Positions 1-7,742 of a DNA stretch of 64,000 bases are shown here, piece by piece. Source of the DNA: Parabacteroides sp. 52 (GTDB lineage: Bacteria > Bacteroidota > Bacteroidia > Bacteroidales > Tannerellaceae); NCBI RefSeq assembly GCF_010500925.1, contig NZ_QVMG01000020.1, positions 23,918 to 87,917 of the forward strand, written 5' to 3'. The position numbers were made by a program, and so were the translations under genes. The notes beneath the pieces were generated by a model. That model made no database searches. It was given only the letters and a program-made list of their open reading frames with translations, and was not told the DNA's origin. Every line of letters starts with the position of its first letter. The stretch's first letter is position 1.

Positions 1-1940
1 CAGGAGAAAATATCCTCGGCTTTACAGTAACCGGCTGGTGGGATAGGACTGGCAACAATGATATTACAAATGCCGCTAATGCCGGAGACGAATACCTGTT
101 TAACGCCTTTGATATCAACCGTCGGGAAGAGGGTGTTGGTACATGGAGTTATTCGCCCAAACGTTACTGGCCAGCAGCCGATATCATCGAAGGCGGCATT
201 TCTTTCTTCGCCTATAGCCCGGCATCGTCCAAGAATGTAACAAAGGACAATGGTCTCTACAACTACAAAGGTAATGAACTCGAATACACCGTGCCTGATC
301 CTAGTAGAACAGAAGCACAGGAAGACTTCTTATTGGCTCGGACTGGAGCGTTGAAGACTGATGAACCGGTTGAACTGAACTTCGCCCATGCCCTTTCACG
401 CGTACGATTCTTCGCACGTACCACGCAGACAAACCTGACCTATGTGGTTGGCGGTGTCGAAATGATAGGGCTACAAAAAACAGGTAGGATCAATATGGAA
501 AATATTCCTGACAAGGGTATTTTCTCCTATAACGACGTTTCTACTACATCCACCCCGGTTATACATTGGACCCCCACAGGGACTACAAGTGACTTAGGTA
601 TTGATATAGGTGAATCTCCGATAAATCTGTTGGGTACCAGTGGTTCAAAGTATCATTCACTGCAAGGCGAAACCAATGCATTGATGGTATTGCCGCAAAA
701 GATTAACAACTTCCAGATCAAGGTATACTATAAAGCCTACCTGAACAATCCGGAAGGCACCTATTTCGCCGGCTCGAAAGATAAATATGAAGAACGCAGT
801 TTCACGGTTACCGACAATCTGCGTAATGGAGATTTTCCTTTCGAAATCGGACGTCAGTACAACTTCTGCCTTCAATTTGGGGATGAGGTAGGTGATGAGA
901 TCACATTCTCTGTTGAAGTAGGTGACTGGACGGATAATGCGCCTATCTACACACCGGAACTGACGGATTATTCTTCGTTGATAAGTGATGATTTCAAAAG
1001 CACCAACACTTCTGTTATTAGTTTTGTGGATGCAAAAGGGAATACTCTTTCTCCTGCTCTTCTGTTAGATAGCGACGGGAACACAAAAATAAGCAAAGAG
1101 GAACTCCGGGCAGTGGTTGGAATAATAGTTTCAAAAGAAAATTTTGATTTTAAAGGTCTTGAGTATTTCGAAAACTTAGAATTTCTTGAAACTAACAAGA
1201 ATATGACAAATATAGATGCATCCAAAAACGCAAAACTTACAGTAGCTAAGTTTTATGGTAATAGTACATTGGGCACAGTAAATCTTTCCAATACTGCGTT
1301 GGAAACAATAAATTTCGGGACGCCTACTTTTGAGAATCTGAATCTATCCAATACAAAGATCAAAGGTTATGGAAGTTCTGGAGAGGAAATAAATTTGGGT
1401 GCAGCCACCGTTACAGGTACATTAAATCTGTCGAATTGTGGATTGACTACAATAACGACAATGCCTACTGATGCAGCCAAAGTCCCAGCAATGCTTGATC
1501 TGTCGCATAATAATTTTGGCAAATGTACCATTCCGGATTGTCAATTAAACACCTTGGATATATCCAACAATCCGTCCCTGACTGATTTGATCTTTAAACC
1601 GAAGGTAGCGGCGAGCAGCGAGGCGCTAGGTAGCAAGATCAAAATAGAAAAGGTAATCGCAACAGGAAATAAATCTTTAAAGACAGTTATATTTGAGAAT
1701 ACAAATTATAATGGTATCTATCTAAAAGAAGTGGATATACGTGATAGTCAATATCTCGAAAAGTTTGATGTGCGCTTCTCCGTAGTAGACAAATTGATCG
1801 TCTGGAAAGGATATACATGGACCGAAATAAATCCTATAATACAGACGGCTAACAGTTCTGGCAGAGGTAAAATTAACGGAATATATGCAGGTGAGACACT
1901 GCTTGGAAGATCGGATGGCGGCACGAATTCAAAAAATTAA
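1..1940 (+). CDS. Fimbrillin-family protein with LRR-like C-terminus, 5' partial
   Basis: The reading frame is open from position 3 and continues without a stop to 1940, so the N-terminus and signal peptide lie upstream of the window; the internal ATG at 291 is not the start. The visible N-terminal half has fimbrillin-like (Mfa_like_1) features, such as the SFFAYSPA motif and an LNFAHALSRVRF stretch, which also occur in the next gene. The C-terminal half (roughly the last 220 residues) changes character to a leucine-rich-repeat-like pattern with recurring LNLSN, LDLSHN and LDISNN units. The family is exported and lipid-anchored and forms pilus subunits or tip/anchor proteins. The LRR-like tail suggests an adhesive tip role, which is inference. 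The next fimbrillin follows 115 bp downstream on the same strand. Confidence 0.75.
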   Translation, partial: GENILGFTVTGWWDRTGNNDITNAANAGDEYLFNAFDINRREEGVGTWSYSPKRYWPAADIIEGGISFFAYSPASSKNVTKDNGLYNYKGNELEYTVPDPSRTEAQEDFLLARTGALKTDEPVELNFAHALSRVRFFARTTQTNLTYVVGGVEMIGLQKTGRINMENIPDKGIFSYNDVSTTSTPVIHWTPTGTTSDLGIDIGESPINLLGTSGSKYHSLQGETNALMVLPQKINNFQIKVYYKAYLNNPEGTYFAGSKDKYEERSFTVTDNLRNGDFPFEIGRQYNFCLQFGDEVGDEITFSVEVGDWTDNAPIYTPELTDYSSLISDDFKSTNTSVISFVDAKGNTLSPALLLDSDGNTKISKEELRAVVGIIVSKENFDFKGLEYFENLEFLETNKNMTNIDASKNAKLTVAKFYGNSTLGTVNLSNTALETINFGTPTFENLNLSNTKIKGYGSSGEEINLGAATVTGTLNLSNCGLTTITTMPTDAAKVPAMLDLSHNNFGKCTIPDCQLNTLDISNNPSLTDLIFKPKVAASSEALGSKIKIEKVIATGNKSLKTVIFENTNYNGIYLKEVDIRDSQYLEKFDVRFSVVDKLIVWKGYTWTEINPIIQTANSSGRGKINGIYAGETLLGRSDGGTNSKN

Positions 1941-2055
1941 TAATTCCGTAAATATGGTATAAAAACCATATAATCAACACACAAGCCGGAAGGGGTTGAA
2001 TGTCCCCTTCCGGTTACAAAGAAAGGCCGGATAAAAAGGCCTTATAGCAAACAAA

Positions 2056-3021
2056 ATGAAAAAGAGAATCCATACAATACTTATCTTTCTTGCGGCAGTA
2101 GCCCTGTGTACCGGCTGCTCCAACGAGATAGAGAGCGACATCCCCGGTTCAGGGCAGGCGATTGACTTCGCGTGCGGCATCCTGCAGTCGCGTGCCGAAG
2201 AGACGACTTTCGAGACGATCGAGTCGTTCCGGGTATCGGCCGTCTGGGTAAAAAACGGGAGCGAACAACTGACACTGATGGACGGACAGTTTGTTGAAAA
2301 GAGAGAGAATCAGTGGACATACTCTCCTGTCATGTATATGCCTACATATGGCACCGTCGACTTTTTTGCGTATAGCCCGGCACAGACGTCGGTTAGCAAT
2401 TTCAAGATCGACGAGAACAACAACAACGAGGTTTCTTTCACGTATAAGGTAAATACCGACCCGTTCAAACAACATGACTTCATGGTGGCAGAAGCCGTTG
2501 GGCAGACCTCCACCCCTGTGAGATTGGATTTTCAACATATGCTTTCTTCCGTAAAGGTTGAGGCGCAAAGTACTTCGGCAGATTATTCGTTTCTTGTGTG
2601 GAAGGTCGCATTAACCGATATCTACAGCGAAGGAATCCTCACGGGTACCACTTCGGGCAACCCCAAAAATACCGTATGGACCTGGGGTTCATTGAGTGAT
2701 AGTGATGAGGAATATGTAGTCTACGAAAGTTCCGGTAGTCCTATCTTGATAGGTCCGACTCCCACGCCAGTATCCGACCCCCGCCTGGGATCCTTTATGC
2801 TCCTGCCACAGACACTTACGGGAGATGTAAAAGTGACATATAGTACAGTGAACAACAGTACCGGAGTTGTAGAGAGTTCAACCAATGAACTGACTTTCTC
2901 TTTGGGTGATACCCAATTAGATAGAAACAGAAAATACACCTTTTGCCTCCAACTCTCACACGGCGGCACTCGCTCTTCTATACCGGCCTCTTCGGCCAGC
3001 CTGGAGGTTATTACGGAATAA
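2056..3021 (+). CDS. Fimbrillin-family lipoprotein
   Basis: A 321-residue protein whose N-terminus is a lipoprotein signal (basic MKKR, hydrophobic stretch, lipobox LCTGC with Cys21). The body matches the Mfa-like fimbrillin fold: a VDFFAYSPA motif near residue 100, an LDFQHMLSSVKVEA stretch near 155, and a late DRNRKYTFCLQL strand, in the same order as in the upstream gene. Members are exported, lipidated and assembled into type V pili or held at the outer membrane as accessory pilins. It probably belongs to the same cluster as the upstream fimbrillin. Its stop codon directly abuts a large inverted repeat (3022-3282) that could end the transcript. Which pilin role it plays cannot be told from sequence. 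Confidence 0.8.
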   Translation: MKKRIHTILIFLAAVALCTGCSNEIESDIPGSGQAIDFACGILQSRAEETTFETIESFRVSAVWVKNGSEQLTLMDGQFVEKRENQWTYSPVMYMPTYGTVDFFAYSPAQTSVSNFKIDENNNNEVSFTYKVNTDPFKQHDFMVAEAVGQTSTPVRLDFQHMLSSVKVEAQSTSADYSFLVWKVALTDIYSEGILTGTTSGNPKNTVWTWGSLSDSDEEYVVYESSGSPILIGPTPTPVSDPRLGSFMLLPQTLTGDVKVTYSTVNNSTGVVESSTNELTFSLGDTQLDRNRKYTFCLQLSHGGTRSSIPASSASLEVITE

Positions 3022-3282
3022 ACTGGCACTATCCCAGCTCCTCTTCTTGGATAAGAAGAGGGGGACCACTGCTTGCAGTGGTGGAGCAGTTTGAATTCTT
3101 TATAAACGTATATACCTGTTTTTTAAGTAACTGTTTATAGATACTTATCTATTGCATATTTGTTTGATATTCAGTATAATAATACATTAAACTGCATGAG
3201 AATATATCAAACTGCTCCACCACCGGCTGGGCCGGCGGTCCCCCTCTTCTTATCCAAGAAGAGGAGCTAAGATAGTGCCAGT
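3022..3282. repeat. Large inverted repeat (repeat module 0, two inverted copies)
   Basis: Arms at 3022-3094 and about 3207-3282 are imperfect inverted copies. Each begins ACTGGCACTAT, contains a small internal hairpin (CCTCTTCTT, short loop, AAGAAGAGG) and ends GTGGTGGAGCAGTTTGA. A single related copy sits at about 33463-33535. It starts one base after the fimbrillin stop codon and may act as a terminator. A direct duplication of about 27 bp carrying the same end motif (GATAGTGCCAGTCAGTAT) follows at about 3270-3321. Confidence 0.8.
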
Positions 3283-3381
3283 CAGTATATTAAATAGATA
3301 GTGCCAGTCAGTATGTTAAATATATACTAATTATCAATTAATTAGACAAGAAGTATTGTTTCAATAAATGAGTAATAGACA

Positions 3382-3436
3382 CTATTACCCCGAATAGGGG
3401 TTTCAGGTGAATAACCGCGGGTTGTCAAACCCGTGG
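3382..3436. repeat. Dispersed repeat module 1
   Basis: Two consecutive hairpins (ACCCC...GGGGT, then CCGCGGGTT...AACCCGTGG at about 3415-3436) joined by TTTCAGGTGAATAACCG. The same sequence, with compensating differences in the second hairpin, occurs in reverse orientation at about 33306-33365. Confidence 0.75.
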
Positions 3437-3453
3437 TATACGGTATAGAGACT

Positions 3454-3540
3454 CATGAGCCCTGGAAGGGGTCAATGATATACTCATGAGTCCTGGAAGG
3501 AGGTAATGATATACCCCTGAGTCCCGGGAAGGGGCAACTT
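3454..3540. repeat. 31-bp tandem repeat (module 2), about 2.8 units
   Basis: Units start at 3454, 3485 and 3516 (exact 31-bp period) and read CATGAGYCCTGGAAGG followed by an AATGATATAC segment; the third unit is degenerate. The core GAGCCCTGRAAGGGG also occurs at 33229-33244, inside a 14-bp inverted repeat. Confidence 0.8.
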
Positions 3541-3548
3541 TTTTAAAT

Positions 3549-3655
3549 GGAAAATAAAATTGCTGATAATTGTCGGCACAATTGCCGATATATATCGGCA
3601 CAATTGCCGACAATTATCAGCACAAATGTCGACAACTATCGGCACTTTTATTTCC
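3549..3655. repeat. Tetra-palindrome element, copy A (107 bp)
   Basis: Four 18-bp near-palindromic units start at 3561, 3583, 3605 and 3627, each separated by 4 bp (CAAT, CAAT, CAAA), giving a strict 22-bp period. Unit 2, TGCCGATATATATCGGCA, is a perfect palindrome, and unit 3 is the exact reverse complement of unit 1. The array is bounded by inverted flanks GGAAAATAAAAT and CTTTTATTTCC. Complete relatives lie at 21761-21868 and 33096-33203, and a partial one at the end of the window. I know of no named family with this architecture. Confidence 0.9.
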
Positions 3656-3802
3656 CCGCATTTTGTACATATAAAATTATATTTCTTCCAATTGTTTAAG
3701 GATGTGAATATTCGCCATTCTCCATTTTCCATTTTGCTTCACGCTTTATGAATCGATCTACGATTCAATAAAAAAAAGAATTATATTTGTCTTTTTATTA
3801 TA

Positions 3803-3986
3803 AGAAGCTGTTTTGAATTTTATTGGAACTTATTTAGTCTTATTTTTTGCTTAGTTGCGTCTTTGCTTTTGGGAGCATAGCGAGCTATGTGACTAAAAGT
3901 AAAGGTGCAGATAAGCAGAAAAGAAGGCTGAAGAAGCCCAATAATAAGTAATAATAAACTATTTCATAAAATTCAAAACAGCTTCT
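3803..3986. repeat. 184-bp MITE-like inverted-repeat element
   Basis: Perfect 21-bp terminal inverted repeats occupy 3803-3823 and 3966-3986. The interior is itself partly self-complementary around GCATAGCGAGCTATGT (about 3877-3892), so the whole element can fold into one long imperfect hairpin. It contains no ORF. Its right end lies 14 bp before the sulfatase start codon, so it must contain or border that gene's promoter or leader. A MITE or an immobile hairpin element are both possible; no clear target-site duplication is visible. Confidence 0.7.
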
Positions 3987-4000
3987 AAGATCTGAAAGAA

Positions 4001-5440
4001 ATGAAAAAACGAATATTATTGTATGCTCCCAGCCTCTTGGTAGGTGCCGGCTTATCTGCGTGTAGTGATTCTCCCGCAAAAGAAAAACCTGTAAATGTGA
4101 TTTATATCCTGGCCGACGACCTGGGGTATGGAGATATAAGTTGTTACGGACAACAGAAGATTCATACGCCCTATCTGGAGCAAATGGCAAATGAAGGGAT
4201 GTTGTTTACACAACATTATGCCGGATGTACTGTCAGTGCCCCTTCGCGTTGTGCCTTGATGACCGGCCTGCATACCGGCCATTCACAGATACGGGGAAAC
4301 AAAGAGATCAAACCCGAAGGACAGCATCCGATGGAATCGGGCACCTATACTTTGGGACGATTGATGCAATCGGCCGGATATACGACCGGTCTTTTTGGCA
4401 AATGGGGGTTGGGGTATCCCGGATCGGAATCGGAGCCTTTGCGCATGGGTTTTGACACCTTCTATGGGTACAACTGCCAGCGGGAGGCGCATAGCTATTA
4501 TCCGGATCATTTATGGCATAACGACCAGCGGGTTGACTTTCCGGAGAATGATCATTTCGGCAGGAAGACCTATTCGCAGGATATAATTCATCAACAGGCC
4601 AAAGAATTTATCCGTGCAAACAAAGAAAAGCCTTTTTTTGCCATGTTAACTTATACCCTGCCGCACGCCGAGTTGAACCTGCCGCATGACTCCATCTACC
4701 AGCAGTATGCCGAGGCATTTGACGAAGTGCCATTCAACAGTGAGATAGGCAGAGGATATTATCCTTCGGAAAAACCCTATGCTTCTTTTGCTGCCATGGT
4801 CTCCCGTTTGGATATGTATGTAGGAGAGATTATGGATGAATTGAAAACCTTAGGTATGGATAAAAACACCCTTGTCATTTTTACCAGCGACAATGGGCCG
4901 CACCGGGAAGGAGGAGCGAATCCGGACTATTTCCGGAGTTATGGCCCTTTGAAAGGGGTTAAGCGCGATCTGTATGAAGGAGGTATACGTGTGCCTATGA
5001 TCGCCTGGTGTCCGGGCCAAATCCCTGCCGATGTGAAGACAGATCATATCAGTGCCTTCTGGGATGTGATGCCTACTTTGGCAGAACTTACCGGTACCCG
5101 CTTGCCGGAGCCAACGGATGGCCTCTCTTTTCTTCCCACCCTCCTTGCGCGGGAAGGACAAGCACAACATACATATCTATACTGGGAATTTCATGAGATG
5201 AACGGTCGCCAAGCACTCCGCAGTGGCAACTGGAAATTGATTCGCCAACCGATAGTGGGAAAAACAATCTTTGAACTCTACGACTTAAGTACCGATATAC
5301 ATGAAGATCATAATCTGGCAGAGGAACAGCCGGAACGGGTAAAGCAATTAGCCGCCCTTATGGATGGAGCACGTACGGAATCCACCTTGTTTCATTTCGG
5401 ACGAAAGAGCAATCACATACCGGCTGCTTCAGACAGATAA
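4001..5440 (+). CDS. Sulfatase family S1 lipoprotein (Ser-type)
   Basis: A 479-residue sulfatase. The lipobox LSAC (Cys21) indicates export and lipid anchoring. The formylglycine motif is S79-A-P-S-R83, the serine-type form, which in Bacteroidetes is matured by a radical-SAM anSME enzyme; none is encoded here. Metal ligands are visible as ADD (residues 38-40) early and the TSDNG motif in the middle. S1 sulfatases hydrolyse sulfate esters on host glycans or other organic sulfates; the substrate cannot be read from sequence. It is not next to a SusC/SusD pair or glycoside hydrolases, so it is not in an obvious polysaccharide utilisation locus. Its upstream region is taken up by the inverted-repeat element ending at 3986. 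Confidence 0.93.
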   Translation: MKKRILLYAPSLLVGAGLSACSDSPAKEKPVNVIYILADDLGYGDISCYGQQKIHTPYLEQMANEGMLFTQHYAGCTVSAPSRCALMTGLHTGHSQIRGNKEIKPEGQHPMESGTYTLGRLMQSAGYTTGLFGKWGLGYPGSESEPLRMGFDTFYGYNCQREAHSYYPDHLWHNDQRVDFPENDHFGRKTYSQDIIHQQAKEFIRANKEKPFFAMLTYTLPHAELNLPHDSIYQQYAEAFDEVPFNSEIGRGYYPSEKPYASFAAMVSRLDMYVGEIMDELKTLGMDKNTLVIFTSDNGPHREGGANPDYFRSYGPLKGVKRDLYEGGIRVPMIAWCPGQIPADVKTDHISAFWDVMPTLAELTGTRLPEPTDGLSFLPTLLAREGQAQHTYLYWEFHEMNGRQALRSGNWKLIRQPIVGKTIFELYDLSTDIHEDHNLAEEQPERVKQLAALMDGARTESTLFHFGRKSNHIPAASDR

Positions 5441-5533
5441 TAAAGAAAGAAGCGGTCTAATATACCGCAGATTACAGAAAAATCATTTACTTTGCAACTT
5501 CAAAAAGATTGTAATTTTAAATAGGGCATTTGT

Positions 5534-7078
5534 ATGGCACAAGAAGATGTATTTAAAAAACTGGTTTCGCACTGCAAAGAGTATGGATTCGTCTTTCCAT
5601 CGTCAGAGATCTACGATGGATTAGGAGCAGTATACGATTACGGCCAGTATGGGGTTGAGTTGAAGAACAACATCAAGAAATATTGGTGGGACAGTATGAC
5701 TTTACTACACGAAAATGTGGTAGGGCTCGATTCTGCCATCTTTATGCATCCGACCATATGGAAGGCTTCCGGTCACGTAGATGCTTTCAATGACCCTTTG
5801 ATAGACAACAAAGATTCCAAGAAACGCTATCGTGCCGATGTACTGATTGAAGATCATCTGGCCAAGATAGAAGAAAAGATAAATAAAGAAGTGGAAAAGG
5901 CGGCCAAACGCTTTGGAGACTCTTTTGACGAAGCCCAATTTCGCGCCACGAATGGTCGTGTATTGGAATACCAGGCCAAGTGGCAGGAGATACATACCCG
6001 TTTTGCGCAGGCATTAAACGACTCGAACCTGGAAGAGCTGCGCCAGATTATTGTTGATTGTGAGATCGTTTGTCCCATATCCGGTTCACGCAACTGGACA
6101 GAGGTGCGTCAGTTCAATCTGATGTTCTCCACCGAGATGGGATCCACTGCCGAGGGAGCAACGAAAATTTACTTACGCCCGGAAACGGCACAGGGTATAT
6201 TTGTCAACTTCCTGAACGTGCAAAAGACCGGTCGCATGAAAATACCTTTCGGCATCGCACAGATAGGCAAAGCCTTCCGCAACGAGATTGTTGCCCGCCA
6301 GTTTATCTTCCGCATGCGTGAGTTTGAACAAATGGAGATGCAGTTCTTTGTGCGTCCGGGAGAAGAGATGGGCTGGTTCAACAAATGGAAAGAGACCCGT
6401 CTGAAATGGCATAAGTCTATGGGATTGGGCGAAAAGAAATATCGTTACCACGATCACGAGAAACTGGCGCATTATGCCAATGCGGCTACGGACATTGAAT
6501 TCGAAATGCCTTTTGGCTTCAAAGAAGTAGAAGGAATCCACAGCCGTACGGATTTCGACCTGAGCCAACACGAAAAGTTCTCCGGCAAGAAATTACAATA
6601 CTTCGATCCGGAACTGAATAAGAGTTATACTCCTTATGTGATCGAGACCTCTATCGGTGTAGACCGGTGTTTCCTCAGCGTACTGGCTGGCTCGTATTGC
6701 GAAGAGACATTGGAAAATGGAGAGACACGTGTTGTCTTGCGGTTGCCGGCAGCCCTGGCTCCGATCAAACTGGCGGTATTGCCGTTGGTCAAGAAAGACG
6801 GACTGCCTGAAAAAGCAGAAGAGATCATCGAGATGCTTCGTTTTGATTTCCGCTGCCAATACGATGAAAAAGATTCGATCGGCAAACGCTACCGTCGCCA
6901 GGATGCTATCGGAACCCCTTATTGCATCACAGTCGATCATGAGACATTGAAAGACAACTGCGTTACGATTCGTTTCCGCGACACGATGAAACAGGAACGG
7001 GTAGCCATCGATAGCTTGAATGAAATAATTACCGAAAAGGTAAGTATGAAGAATCTGTTGAAAAAAATAATGGAATGA
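5534..7078 (+). CDS. glyS: Glycyl-tRNA synthetase (alpha2 type)
   Basis: A 514-residue single-chain class II glycyl-tRNA synthetase of the homodimeric eukaryote/archaea-like form, which Bacteroidetes use instead of the alpha/beta enzyme. It charges tRNA-Gly with glycine in the cytoplasm. The N-terminus has the family's KEYGFVFPSSEIYDGLGAVYDYG motif region, motif 2 is FRNEIVARQFIFRMREFEQ (about residues 248-266), motif 3 includes ETSIGVDRC, and the C-terminal anticodon-binding domain begins near LAPIKLAVLPL. A near-consensus -7 box (TTACTTTG, 5487-5494) lies upstream. The last four bases overlap the start of the FKBP gene (ATGA), indicating co-transcription. Confidence 0.97.
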   Translation: MAQEDVFKKLVSHCKEYGFVFPSSEIYDGLGAVYDYGQYGVELKNNIKKYWWDSMTLLHENVVGLDSAIFMHPTIWKASGHVDAFNDPLIDNKDSKKRYRADVLIEDHLAKIEEKINKEVEKAAKRFGDSFDEAQFRATNGRVLEYQAKWQEIHTRFAQALNDSNLEELRQIIVDCEIVCPISGSRNWTEVRQFNLMFSTEMGSTAEGATKIYLRPETAQGIFVNFLNVQKTGRMKIPFGIAQIGKAFRNEIVARQFIFRMREFEQMEMQFFVRPGEEMGWFNKWKETRLKWHKSMGLGEKKYRYHDHEKLAHYANAATDIEFEMPFGFKEVEGIHSRTDFDLSQHEKFSGKKLQYFDPELNKSYTPYVIETSIGVDRCFLSVLAGSYCEETLENGETRVVLRLPAALAPIKLAVLPLVKKDGLPEKAEEIIEMLRFDFRCQYDEKDSIGKRYRRQDAIGTPYCITVDHETLKDNCVTIRFRDTMKQERVAIDSLNEIITEKVSMKNLLKKIME

Positions 7079-7626
7079 ACATGATAAAAAAGAGTTGGTT
7101 TATAGTTCTCATGGCTGTTTGTGCCATGATGATGACATCCTGTAGTGATGATGATGAGAATGAGGTGGATCAGGTATGGAAAGAAAGAAACAGGGTTCTT
7201 TTCTTTGACATTTCGGCCAATTCGGCGTATAAAGAATTAAAATCAGAAGGCAACAATGGTTCTATTTTTTATAAAGTGATAAAAGAAGGAACAGGCACCC
7301 AACCTATCTATTACAACTCTACGGTAAAAGTATATTATACAGGTAGCCGGCTTTCGACAAATGCCGAAAGTGAAGAAGAATTCTATGATTTTAATGTCGT
7401 AGAATATCCGGACAGTGACCCGATGGTTACTACTCCTTCCAGTTTGGTTCAGGGATTTGCCACGGCTTTGCAACACATGGTCGTGGGAGACCGTTGGGAA
7501 GTCTGGATGCCGTACCAATTAGGATATGGCACGACCGGTCAGCAAAGCAACAGTGGCGTAGTCATTATCCCCCCCTATTCTACCCTCAAATTTGAGTTGG
7601 AAGTTGTAGAAATCGTCCAGCAGTAA
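7075..7626 (+). CDS. FKBP-type peptidyl-prolyl isomerase lipoprotein
   Basis: A 183-residue lipoprotein with signal and lipobox MTSC, followed by an acidic linker and one FKBP domain (about residues 60-180), including VKVYYTG, a GFATALQHM stretch, WMPYQLGYG and the C-terminal IPPYSTLKFELEVVEI strand. FKBP proteins catalyse cis-trans isomerisation at proline and help fold exported proteins; this one should act at the periplasmic face of a membrane. It overlaps glyS by 4 bp. A second possible start lies two codons in (7081). An insertion rich in Glu and Asp sits between the first two FKBP strands. Confidence 0.9.
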   Translation: MNMIKKSWFIVLMAVCAMMMTSCSDDDENEVDQVWKERNRVLFFDISANSAYKELKSEGNNGSIFYKVIKEGTGTQPIYYNSTVKVYYTGSRLSTNAESEEEFYDFNVVEYPDSDPMVTTPSSLVQGFATALQHMVVGDRWEVWMPYQLGYGTTGQQSNSGVVIIPPYSTLKFELEVVEIVQQ

Positions 7627-7680
7627 TTAGAAAGGAAATACGTTCGTTCCATTGAACGTCGATTATACGATTCAAATACG

Positions 7681-7713
7681 AAAAAGGCTGTCCCCAAGTG
7701 GACAGCCTTTTTC
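7681..7713. terminator. Bidirectional rho-independent terminator
   Basis: Hairpin AAAAAGGCTGTCC - CCAAGT loop - GGACAGCCTTTTT between two convergent transcripts, with A/T tracts on both sides, so it can serve the FKBP gene (+) and the DUF4857-like gene (-). Confidence 0.9.
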
Positions 7714-7742
7714 GTATGGGGGATCAAGACCTATGCCCTGCC

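Noticed and set aside
3561..3644. Possible CRISPR array because of regular spacing
   Set aside because: The spacers are 4 bp, units are palindromic and variable, there are only four, and no cas genes are present.
3425..3751. Several overlapping small ORFs in both strands around the tetra-palindrome array
   Set aside because: They read through the 22-bp and 31-bp repeats, giving repetitive peptides rich in ADIYR/ADNCRQ patterns. The same pattern appears at 33.03-33.39 kb. They are by-products of the repeats.
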